Assembly (NCBI GenBank): GCA_900550055.1
Contig: URQU01000049.1
Span: forward strand, 1 to 12,221
Length of the DNA: 12,221 nucleotides
Direction: 5' to 3'
DNA from: an uncultured Coriobacteriaceae bacterium
GTDB taxonomy: Bacteria > Actinomycetota > Coriobacteriia > Coriobacteriales > Eggerthellaceae
Part shown: positions 1 to 6,645 of the stretch, one piece after another
Layout of the letters: every line of letters starts with the position of its first letter
Position numbering within the stretch: the stretch's first letter is position 1
Notes under the pieces: generated by a model
Databases searched by the model: none
Seen by the model: the letters and a program-made list of their open reading frames with translations, nothing else
What the model was told of the DNA's origin: nothing
Made by a program: the position numbers and the translations under genes

Positions 1-1
1 C

Positions 2-184
2 CAAGGGCGACCGGTTAGCCAGGAGGAGCTCCTCGAGCACGTGTGGGACTGCAACGCGAACAGCTTCAGCAATTCAGCCAGGGTCCATATGTCGGCGCTT
101 AGGAAGAAGCTGCGCGAATCGCTCGGGCACGACCCTATCAGCAACCGCATAGGGCAAGGCTACGTGATGGAGGATAGCGAATGA
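2..184 (+). CDS. OmpR/PhoB-family response regulator, C-terminal DNA-binding end (partial)
   Basis: Only the last 60 codons are inside the window; the receiver domain lies off the left edge. The visible residues form the second half of an OmpR/PhoB winged helix: a helix starting VSQEELLEHVWD, the recognition-helix region SARVHMSALRKKL, and the closing wing hairpin with ISNRIGQGYVME. In this family the recognition helix binds direct repeats in target promoters, and the phosphorylated receiver drives dimer formation. The stop codon TGA (182-184) overlaps the ATG of the next gene in an ATGA arrangement, so the two are almost certainly translationally coupled as a cognate regulator/kinase pair. 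AGG and ATA codons, uncommon further right in the window, are visible here. The regulated genes cannot be told from this fragment. Confidence 0.9.
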   Translation, partial: QGRPVSQEELLEHVWDCNANSFSNSARVHMSALRKKLRESLGHDPISNRIGQGYVMEDSE

Positions 185-1323
185 AGGACCTTTCACTGCA
201 ATGGCGCATCACGTTGATGACAGCCGCCCTCGTCTGCGCGGCCTGCCTATCGATGAACTTCCTTGTCGGCTACTCCGGAATGCAATATATGGATGAGATC
301 GGCAGCGGGGTATCGGCTTATAGCAACGTGAACGAGGATGTTCCCAAGTCATTCGACCCAGGAAGCGAGGACGTCGGCAATGAGCTGACGATCGTAGTGA
401 GCGACGCGCAAAAGTCGTTCGGCGCTACAAGCTGGTGCATTACCGCTGTGGTGACGCTTATCGGAGGCGTGCTCGCATACTTCGCAAGCGGCCGCGCACT
501 CAGACCCCTACGGGCCTTCGCCGCGCAGATCGAACACGTGCAACCAGAGAATCTTGCCGATTCGAAAATCAGCGAGGACGTGCTTCCGGAATTCAAAAGG
601 TTCAGCGAATCGTTCAACGGCATGATACATCGCCTTGACGCGGGTTTCGCCGCGCAACGCCAGTTCTCCGGCAACGCCGCGCACGAGTTGCGCACGCCGC
701 TGGCGCTCATGCAGGCCCAAATGGAGCTATTCGCAGTAGAACACCCTGACGTACCGCCCGCGACCAACGACCTCCTTACGCTGCTGCGCGACCAAACCGA
801 GAGAATGTCGAGCATGACGAGCACATTGCTCGAAATGAGCGAGCTGCGCGCCATCCCCTGCAACGACGAAATCGAACTCGCACCCCTGATCGAGGAGGTG
901 CTAGCAGACCTCGCCCCGCTCGCCGACCAAAAGGGCATCGGCCTCGCCTGCCGCGGGAACAGCCTGATGAACGGCAGCGACCCATTGATATATCGAATGA
1001 TGTTCAACCTTGTCGAGAACGCGATTCGCTACAGCCGTCCCGCCTCGACGATCGACGTGACCGTCAATGAGGAAGACGATCGCGTTCTCATCCGCATCGA
1101 AGACGAGGGCTTCGGAATCCCCGAACAGCACCGAGACAGCGTGTTCCAGCCGTTTTTCCGCGTTGACAAGTCTCGCAGCAGGGAATACGGGGGCGTAGGG
1201 TTGGGTCTGTCGCTGGTATGGGAAATCGCGACGCTTCACGGTGGCACGATCGAAGTCGAGAACAGCTCCAGCCACGGCACCGTCATGCTCGCAACCCTCC
1301 CAAAGCTACGCGTTGCGAAGTAG
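181..1323 (+). CDS. Membrane sensor histidine kinase (HAMP, HisKA, HATPase_c)
   Basis: This 380-residue classical two-component sensor kinase pairs with the overlapping regulator upstream. Membrane segments are at about residues 10-30 and 86-104, enclosing a short extracytoplasmic sensor loop of about 55 residues rich in acidic residues. A HAMP-like linker follows (about 104-160). The H box reads FSGNAAHELRTPL, with phospho-acceptor His168. The ATP-binding domain is complete: N box FNLVENAIRYS (Asn280), G1 box DEGFGIP (308-314), F box VFQPFFRVD (321-329) and G2 box GGVGLGLSLV (337-346). By family knowledge it autophosphorylates His168 and passes phosphate to the regulator. The small loop fits sensing of envelope damage, a peptide or an antibiotic, but the ligand cannot be read from sequence. 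AGA, AGG, ATA and CTA codons are more frequent than in the later genes. The ATG at 181 is fixed by the overlap with the upstream stop. Confidence 0.93.
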   Translation: MKDLSLQWRITLMTAALVCAACLSMNFLVGYSGMQYMDEIGSGVSAYSNVNEDVPKSFDPGSEDVGNELTIVVSDAQKSFGATSWCITAVVTLIGGVLAYFASGRALRPLRAFAAQIEHVQPENLADSKISEDVLPEFKRFSESFNGMIHRLDAGFAAQRQFSGNAAHELRTPLALMQAQMELFAVEHPDVPPATNDLLTLLRDQTERMSSMTSTLLEMSELRAIPCNDEIELAPLIEEVLADLAPLADQKGIGLACRGNSLMNGSDPLIYRMMFNLVENAIRYSRPASTIDVTVNEEDDRVLIRIEDEGFGIPEQHRDSVFQPFFRVDKSRSREYGGVGLGLSLVWEIATLHGGTIEVENSSSHGTVMLATLPKLRVAK

Positions 1324-1402
1324 CCGATTGGACTCTAAGCGTGCCTCAACCACGGCCCAAGCGCCATGAGCGGCGCATCGTTGGCGAAGAGATCCTACCC
1401 GC

Positions 1403-1436
1403 AAAAAGCGGCGCCCGCATGAAATACGGGCGCTGC
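1403..1436 (-). terminator. Intrinsic terminator for the zinc-ribbon/SPFH unit
   Basis: On the minus strand a 10-bp stem (1436-1427 with 1417-1408, one G-T pair) closes a 9-base loop and is followed by five U residues (1407-1403), the standard Rho-independent form. It lies about 160 bases past the SPFH stop, so the minus-strand mRNA would carry a long G+C-rich 3' tail (1593-1437). That tail contains a short GGGGC-GGA-GCCCC hairpin but no gene I can support. On the plus strand only a weak T run follows the stem, so it is a poor terminator for the histidine kinase gene ending at 1323. Confidence 0.75.
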
Positions 1437-1593
1437 CATCATGTTTGCGCATCGCGCTTCGCCGCGCGGGTCGGGCCGACGACCTGCCGCCGCGCGTCGG
1501 CGAGCGAGCAGCCTTCCAGGCGCTCAGTTGTCGGCAGGGCCTACGCTCGCGCCAGGGGCGGAGCCCCGCCGCACGTTGCGCGCGCAAGCCGCC

Positions 1594-2877
1594 TTACGGG
1601 CGCTTCGTGCCGCAGTTGCTGCAGAACGCGCCGGTGTTGTGCTGGCCGCACTGGCAATCCCAGCCGCCGTCGCCTGCGGGCTTGGGGCTGCCGCAGTTGC
1701 AGCAGAACTTGCCGGTGTTGGAGGCGCCGCAAGAGCACGTCCACGCATCGCCGCCTGCAGCAGGGGCCGCCGCCGGCGCTGCCGCGGCAGCGGGCTCGGG
1801 GGTAGGCGCCGCGAAGCCGCCGCCCGCCGCCACGGGATACTGGCTTTGCGGGGCGCTGCCGCCCTGGCCGTACAGGCCCTGCGGGTTCATGCCGCCCACC
1901 GCGTTTGCCATGCCCATGCCCATGAAGCCCATCATGGCGCCGTTCTCGTTCGCAGCCGCTGTGCGCATAGCGTCGGCCTGCGAAGCCGCCAGGTTGGCGG
2001 CCGCCATGTTCGGGTCGCGCATGACCGCGGCCTTCTGCAGGTCCTTGATCATCTGCTCGTCCTCTTCGGACGCCGCGATGGCGTTCACGCCGAAGCTTGC
2101 CACCTTAAGGCCGCGCAGCTCGCCCCACTTCTCGGACAGCACCTCGTTCAGGGCGTCGGCAAGCTCGGTGGTGTGCGCCGGCACGGCCGAGTAGCGCACA
2201 CCCATGGCGCTGATCTTGGCAAACGCCGGCTGCAGCGCGGTCAAAAGCTCGCTTTTCAGCTGCGAGTCGATCTTGTCACGCGTGTAGGGCTCCTCCACGT
2301 TGCCGCAGACGTTCTTGTAGAACATGAGCGGGTCGACGATCTTGTAGGAGTACTCGCCGTTGCAGCGCACGGAGATGTCCACATCAAGGCCGATATTGGC
2401 GTCCACCACGCGGAACGGCACCGGCTGGGCCGTGCCGTACTTGTTGCCCACGATCTCCTTGGCGTTGAAGAAGTACACGCGCTGGTCCTTGCCCGTGTCG
2501 CCGCCGAAGGAGAAACGCGCGCCCACGCGCTCGAACGACTTCTTGATACGGTCGCCCAGCGTGCCGGACTCGCCGAAGAACAGGCTGGGCTCGGTGGACT
2601 TGTCGAACACGAACTCGCCGGCCTCGCCGCAGGCGTCCACGATGGCGCCCTGCTCGACGATGATCATGAACTGGCCCTCGTTCACCGCGATGATCGACCC
2701 ATCCGAGATGATGTTGCTCTCGCCCTTGGTGTTCGAGCTGCGGCCCTTGTCCGAGATGCGCTTCTGGCCCTTCGCGCACAGCACGTCGGCCTCAAGCGAG
2801 TCGCAGTAGAAGTACTCGCGCCAAGAGTCGGCCAGCACGCCGCCTGCAGCTCCGATACCCGCTTTGATCAAACCCAT
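1594..2877 (-). CDS. SPFH-domain protein with two C-terminal zinc ribbons (YdjI-like)
   Basis: This 427-residue protein starts MGLIKAGIGAAGG and continues into an SPFH (band-7-like) core at about residues 20-280, including WREYF near residue 19 and the strand SIIAVNEGQFMIIVEQG (61-77). The segment 281-330 is Ala/Met-rich and 340-377 is a flexible Ala/Pro/Gly linker. Two near-identical zinc ribbons end the protein: Cys381, 383, 392, 395 and Cys408, 410, 419, 422, both on the pattern CxCGxxNTGxFCxxCG. The family is also known as 'virion core protein-like'. Bacillus YdjI, an SPFH protein, acts with YdjG and YdjH in recruiting PspA to the membrane (family knowledge). There is no signal peptide or clear membrane helix, so it probably assembles on the inner membrane face, possibly through the upstream zinc-ribbon membrane protein. 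The start is well supported: GGAGAAGGAGGA lies just upstream of the ATG at 2877. It is the second gene of its unit, 144 bases after the first. Confidence 0.88.
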   Translation of the reverse strand: MGLIKAGIGAAGGVLADSWREYFYCDSLEADVLCAKGQKRISDKGRSSNTKGESNIISDGSIIAVNEGQFMIIVEQGAIVDACGEAGEFVFDKSTEPSLFFGESGTLGDRIKKSFERVGARFSFGGDTGKDQRVYFFNAKEIVGNKYGTAQPVPFRVVDANIGLDVDISVRCNGEYSYKIVDPLMFYKNVCGNVEEPYTRDKIDSQLKSELLTALQPAFAKISAMGVRYSAVPAHTTELADALNEVLSEKWGELRGLKVASFGVNAIAASEEDEQMIKDLQKAAVMRDPNMAAANLAASQADAMRTAAANENGAMMGFMGMGMANAVGGMNPQGLYGQGGSAPQSQYPVAAGGGFAAPTPEPAAAAAPAAAPAAGGDAWTCSCGASNTGKFCCNCGSPKPAGDGGWDCQCGQHNTGAFCSNCGTKRP

Positions 2878-2960
2878 GATGTCCTCCTTCTCCGATGCTG
2901 TCTATTCGTTCGCTACTCCAAAACCTATTAGATAGAGCCTGGTTATACCCGATCGCGCAA

Positions 2961-3023
2961 GGCGCCGGCCGTTCCGTTACGGAAGCGATGATCGGCGCCG
3001 GCTGCAACCGGTGAAAATCGGTT
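2961..3023 (-). promoter_or_regulatory. Compound hairpins between the zinc-ribbon gene and the SPFH gene
   Basis: Two structures fill the 144-base gap. A 7-bp outer stem (2961-2967 with 2993-2999) encloses a perfect 5-bp inner hairpin, TTCCG-TTA-CGGAA (2972-2984). Next to it, a 5-bp stem (3006-3010 with 3019-3023) reaches into the stop codon of the upstream gene. No U tract follows on the minus strand, so this does not look like an efficient terminator. It could be an mRNA processing or stability element, or a partial terminator setting the ratio of the two products. Downstream toward the SPFH gene (2878-2960) I see no convincing -35/-10 pair. Confidence 0.4.
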
Positions 3024-4473
3024 ACCGCTTGTCGTCGTCATCCGTTTCCACAAGCGTGCGCGTCTGGTACGAGGTGACGAACGTGTCGTCGCTGCCCGTC
3101 AAGTCGAAGCTGCCGTTGACCACGTACGCATGCGCGCTGCGCTGCTCCACCGCCGTTTTCATCTGCGAGTAGAAATAGATGCACGTGCCCACCGCCACGA
3201 CCAGCGGCACGCCCGCGTCGACGCCCACGCGGGTGACGGTGTCGTCGAACTGGATGAACCCGAAGTCCACGCCCAGCATGACGGCGCCGACCACCAGGAA
3301 GATGCCCAAGAACCACAGCACCACCTTCAGCGGCGACACCGGCAGATCGCCTACCAAACGCCCCGTCTGGCCGTTCATGGCGAACAGGAAGTCCTTGTCC
3401 TTCCAACGGGTATGCAGCATCCACACCGGCAGCAACGCCTGCTTGACCTCGGAGAACGACACCTCGGCGTCCACGTCGGCCGGGTCGACCTGGTCGTAGC
3501 CGGTGACGGTATCGCGCAGCTGGTCGGCAAGCGTGTTCTCCATGCGGCGCACCGCGCGATGACAGCATGCGTCGGAGTCCTGGTCGTAGCGCTCGGCGGA
3601 GAAGCCGGGCAAGTAAGCCACCGAGAACGGGGTTAGCTCGTCGTAGTCGAATGGCTCGATAGCGTCCATATGCTCGTCGGGCATTTTCGCCGAACCGTCG
3701 GCGGGAATGCGCGTGAACTCCGACGAACCCTGGCGCCACGCGTTGTATACATGGGTTTCCGTAACCTCGTATTTGCCCTCGCGCCAGGTGCGTATGTTGC
3801 GCGCCTCGAAGGTGCCCTCGCCGCTGGCCGACCCGTCGTAGAGCCAGAACGGCACGTACACGCCCTGCACATGGGCGATGCGGTTTTGCGCGGCGAATTC
3901 CTTCGGAAGGAACTTCTTGCCCTTGTAGTACTCGGTAAGCGTCTGCTCGGCTGCGGCCTTGTCCAGCTTGAACGGGATGACCAGGTCGGGCTTTGCAGTG
4001 TCCACGAACGAGCCGGGCGCCATGGCCTGGTTGCCGCAGTACGGGCATTCCTGGATGGCGGTGGTGGCGTCGGACGTCAGCTGCGCGCCGCACGATGAAC
4101 ACAGGTACGTGCGCATGCCGGCGCGCTCCTCCTCGTTCCAGCTGGCACGCGAGAGATACGAAGCGATGGAGCTTTCGGCCTGGGCGCCCACCGCCACGGC
4201 GGCGTCGATGACGTCCTCGGTGACCACCGACGACGCCCCGGCGGCCTCGTCGGCCATGCGCTCGAAGCTTGATTGTTGCCCAGCTTCGGCGCGTGCCACC
4301 GCGGCCTCGGCCTTCTCGTCGGCCTCGCGCTGCTTGGCCGCGTACGCCTCCTCGACCTGGGCCGGCGTGAACGTCGATTCGCAGAATTCGCACTCGAGCA
4401 TGCCGCTATCGCCCTTGTAGCGCAGCGGCCCCATGCAGTTCGGACATTGATAGTTCACCGATTCTTGGGCCAT
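3022..4473 (-). CDS. Zinc-ribbon membrane protein (YdjG-like, 'TFIIB-type zinc ribbon' family)
   Basis: This 483-residue protein begins MAQESVNYQCPNCMGPLRY. Zinc ribbon 1 uses Cys10, 13, 28 and 31. A charged helical segment (38-75, probably coiled coil) follows, then zinc ribbon 2 with Cys125, 128, 143 and 146. The middle region holds family blocks VYVPFWLYDG (205-214), LPVWMLHTRWKDKDF (348-362) and MNGQTGRLVGDLPVSPLK (366-383). Two membrane helices follow (about 384-402 and 417-435), then a short acidic tail. Such proteins are often mislabelled as helicase or RNA polymerase subunits because of the ribbons; no enzymatic domain is visible. By analogy with Bacillus YdjG it may be the membrane anchor for the SPFH protein encoded next. 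I chose ATG 4473 because AAGGGG lies about 8 bases upstream; an in-frame ATG at 4578 would add 35 residues without family character. Confidence 0.87.
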   Translation of the reverse strand: MAQESVNYQCPNCMGPLRYKGDSGMLECEFCESTFTPAQVEEAYAAKQREADEKAEAAVARAEAGQQSSFERMADEAAGASSVVTEDVIDAAVAVGAQAESSIASYLSRASWNEEERAGMRTYLCSSCGAQLTSDATTAIQECPYCGNQAMAPGSFVDTAKPDLVIPFKLDKAAAEQTLTEYYKGKKFLPKEFAAQNRIAHVQGVYVPFWLYDGSASGEGTFEARNIRTWREGKYEVTETHVYNAWRQGSSEFTRIPADGSAKMPDEHMDAIEPFDYDELTPFSVAYLPGFSAERYDQDSDACCHRAVRRMENTLADQLRDTVTGYDQVDPADVDAEVSFSEVKQALLPVWMLHTRWKDKDFLFAMNGQTGRLVGDLPVSPLKVVLWFLGIFLVVGAVMLGVDFGFIQFDDTVTRVGVDAGVPLVVAVGTCIYFYSQMKTAVEQRSAHAYVVNGSFDLTGSDDTFVTSYQTRTLVETDDDDKR

Positions 4474-4515
4474 GGCCTTTTCCCCTTTCCCGAATGCGCA
4501 TGTGGAGAAAACCTC

Positions 4516-4531
4516 TGGTAACAGCTTACCA
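4516..4531. repeat. Perfect inverted repeat TGGTAA-CAGC-TTACCA, possible operator
   Basis: Two perfect 6-base arms are separated by 4 bases, centred about 50 bases upstream of the zinc-ribbon gene start at 4473. This is a plausible place for a dimeric regulator to bind over or next to the promoter. No regulator can be assigned from the sequence, and it could also fold in the mRNA leader. Confidence 0.4.
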
Positions 4532-4731
4532 AAGCCGGGCGTTTCGGAAGCGCCATGCTGTCCCATTTTCAGCCACATTTCAGCAACCCGCGGCCCGACT
4601 TTGCGATCCGGGGAACGATGGCCTGCCGAGCGCGTACAATGGGCCGAAACGAGCGAGGGGCCAGACGGGCATGCGGCAGCGAAGCGGGCCGCCGCACGAA
4701 GCAGCTTCGGCCATCGGGGAGCGCCGCCACG

Positions 4732-4780
4732 TCAGGGCGGGCCCTTCCCCATCAGGGGAAAGCGGGCCTTCCCGTCAGGG
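4732..4780 (+). repeat. Three spaced TCAGGG elements upstream of the sensor operon
   Basis: TCAGGG occurs at 4732-4737, 4752-4757 and 4775-4780, with start-to-start spacings of 20 and 23 bases, close to two helical turns. The last two sit inside a longer imperfect direct repeat (GGGCC, then TTCCC, then TCAGGG). The middle copy is also part of the hairpin TTCCCC-ATCA-GGGGAA (4745-4760). The array ends 65 bases before the start at 4846, so it could bind a regulator, including the NarL-type regulator encoded in the same operon; that link is inference. Confidence 0.4.
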
Positions 4781-4845
4781 CAGATCGAGCTAGTTAGAGG
4801 CTAAACGGGGAACCGGAACGAAAAAACGGAAAGGGGAAGGCGGCC

Positions 4846-6645
4846 ATGGACGTCGACCGCAAACATGTGCTGATCGCGTGCGCCATCGCAGGTGCCGTGC
4901 TGGGCCTGGTGCTCGCCGTGCTGCAGGCCGCGGGCGCCTTCCCCACGTCGGACCTGCACGGCATGCCCACCGGCGCATCAAGGTCGACGGGCTTCATGCT
5001 TGCCATGGCCCCCTTGCTGGCTGCCTGGGGGTTCACCATCCACCTTCGCTGCTCGGACGCGCAGATCGCGCGCTATCTGAAGGCCAACGCCGCCCTATGC
5101 GTCGCCTGGCTGCTCATCGTCACGCTGAAATACCCTACCGGCAACGACCACCTGGTCTCCATCATGTGGTACCTCTACTACGTGCCCATGCTGCTGACCA
5201 GCACGTTCAGCCTGTTCAGCGCCATGCGCGCCTCGGCCCTCGACCGCATGCCCGTCACAAGCTATGCGAAACGGGCCGTGCTGGCCATCGACGCGGCGCT
5301 TATCGCGCTCGTGCTCACGAACAACCTGCATCATATGGTGTTCCGCTTCTCGTTCGACGACCCGCTGTGGTCGGGCAGCTATACGTACGGCCCGGGGTAT
5401 TGGGTGGTGCTCGGCTGGATCATCACGCAGATCGCGCTGTTCTTCGCCTGCTCGTTCGCCGCTGCGCGCAGGCAGCTGCGCAGCGCGTTCGTGCCCCTGG
5501 CCCTTATCGTGGGCGTGCTGGGGACGTACACGGTGCTCTACATCCTGCGGTTCCTGATAGGCTCGAACCGTGCGCTCGTATACAGCATTCTGCTGATCTC
5601 CTGTCTAGAGATAGCGCTTGACCTGGGAATACTTCCTTCATATTACTGGCGCGAGTCAATGTTTTCCGCGCTGCCGTTCAACCTGCGCATCCTTTCGCGC
5701 GCAGGCGAGGTGGCGCTGCACACCGCGCTGTTCCAGCCGAGCGCGCACGACGACGCGCTGCACTCCATGCTCCTGCAATCCGACCTTTCCCGGCGAAGCA
5801 TCACGAGCTTCCGCACCACGGCGGTCCCCCATACGCTGTTCCGGGGCTACAACGTCACCGGCGGGTCGGCGCTGCTGGCCGAGGACGTCTCCGCCATCGA
5901 CGAGCGACGCGTAACGCTCGAGCGGCAGCAGGACAGCCTGCGGGCGCACAACGACCTGCTTAAGCATCGCCACGCCATCGACGGCGTGCTGTACCGCACG
6001 CAGCAGGAACGCGCACTCATCGACGAGATCGAGCAGACGCTTGCGGCGAAGACCCGGCGCATCGACGAGCTGCTCTCCGACCTCCCCCGCGGGAACGACC
6101 CGCAAAGCCTGGCGCAGCGGCGCGAGCGGCTCACCGAGGTCAAGCTGCTCATCGCGTACTGCAAGCGCAAGGGCGGGCTGGTGCTGGCCGGGAAGAGCGA
6201 CCCGGCGTTCAACCGCGAACGCCTTCAGCTGGTGTTCAACGAAACGGCCGCCGACCTGCGCACATTAGGCATCGACTGCGCCGCGCTCGTGGACGTCAAG
6301 CGCGTGCTGCCGTCCTCCACGGTAAGCGTGCTCTACGACTGCCTCTACGATTTCGCGGCGGCGGCGTTCGCGGCAAGCAATCCCATCCTCATGCTGTTCG
6401 TCAGCGACAAGGTCGAAGGCGACGAAGGGTCGGGCGACGGGGTGGCCGCGGGCCAGCACCGCCGCGTCGTAGAGATGCGCGCCGCCCTTGAGGCGGGAGG
6501 ATCGTCCCAGTCCAAGGGCTACACGCGCTCCATCGAGGAGCTGCGCCGGGTCCTCGAGCGCCGCAACGTCCGCTTCGCCCTTGACATCGCGCCCGATGGC
6601 GCAACGCTGGCGGTGCAGGTGACCGAAGACGGGGGGGTTGCGTGA
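4846..6645 (+). CDS. Polytopic membrane sensor with PAS-like domain and degenerate kinase end
   Basis: This 599-residue protein starts at ATG 4846 behind AAGGGGAAGG. The N-terminal 265 residues hold seven or eight hydrophobic helices (about 9-31, 47-67, 80-97, 104-126, 144-164, 185-207, 214-237, 243-263), like the 7TM sensor input of some Gram-positive histidine kinases. Residues 275-350 look PAS-like, ending in GGSALLAEDVSAID, and lead into a long coiled coil (352-435). The segment LLIAYCKRKGGLVLAG (434-449) sits where such kinases have their dimerisation helices. A recognisable ATP-binding domain does not follow. Where an N box should be, 497-511 reads YDCLYDFAAAAFAAS with no EXXXNAXKH, no DxGxG or GxGL box is seen, and only a weak last strand pair (577-593) remains. 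It is therefore likely a catalytically inactive receptor or pseudokinase partner. Its stop overlaps the start of the next gene (TGATG), implying co-translation with the active kinase. The ligand is unknown. Confidence 0.83.
   Translation: MDVDRKHVLIACAIAGAVLGLVLAVLQAAGAFPTSDLHGMPTGASRSTGFMLAMAPLLAAWGFTIHLRCSDAQIARYLKANAALCVAWLLIVTLKYPTGNDHLVSIMWYLYYVPMLLTSTFSLFSAMRASALDRMPVTSYAKRAVLAIDAALIALVLTNNLHHMVFRFSFDDPLWSGSYTYGPGYWVVLGWIITQIALFFACSFAAARRQLRSAFVPLALIVGVLGTYTVLYILRFLIGSNRALVYSILLISCLEIALDLGILPSYYWRESMFSALPFNLRILSRAGEVALHTALFQPSAHDDALHSMLLQSDLSRRSITSFRTTAVPHTLFRGYNVTGGSALLAEDVSAIDERRVTLERQQDSLRAHNDLLKHRHAIDGVLYRTQQERALIDEIEQTLAAKTRRIDELLSDLPRGNDPQSLAQRRERLTEVKLLIAYCKRKGGLVLAGKSDPAFNRERLQLVFNETAADLRTLGIDCAALVDVKRVLPSSTVSVLYDCLYDFAAAAFAASNPILMLFVSDKVEGDEGSGDGVAAGQHRRVVEMRAALEAGGSSQSKGYTRSIEELRRVLERRNVRFALDIAPDGATLAVQVTEDGGVA

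Larger units (their letters stand above)
4474..4845. other. Divergent intergenic region, 372 bases, no gene supported
   Basis: This region separates two divergently transcribed units, so it must hold promoters in both directions. I find no pair of boxes good enough to name. TACAAT at 4635-4640 resembles a plus-strand -10 box but lacks a matching -35. Structured elements are: the palindrome at 4516-4531 near the minus-strand gene; CGAAGC-A-GCTTCG at 4697-4709; TTCCCC-ATCA-GGGGAA at 4745-4760; and three TCAGGG copies at 4732-4780. Short open frames here have neither family character nor ribosome-binding sites. Confidence 0.6.

Noticed and set aside
1555..1567. GGGGC-GGA-GCCCC hairpin as a terminator
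   Set aside because: The stem is only 5 bp and no T run follows on either strand.
1441..2931. 496-codon open frame on the plus strand
   Set aside because: It is opposite the SPFH gene and is Ala/Arg/His-rich low complexity with no family character.
4471..4578. Longer N-terminus for the zinc-ribbon membrane protein starting at 4578
   Set aside because: The 35 extra residues lack family character and cover the probable operator; a good ribosome-binding site precedes ATG 4473.
4635..4640. TACAAT as a promoter -10 box for the sensor operon
   Set aside because: No -35 box occurs at 16-18 bases upstream; TTGCGA at 4601 is too far away.
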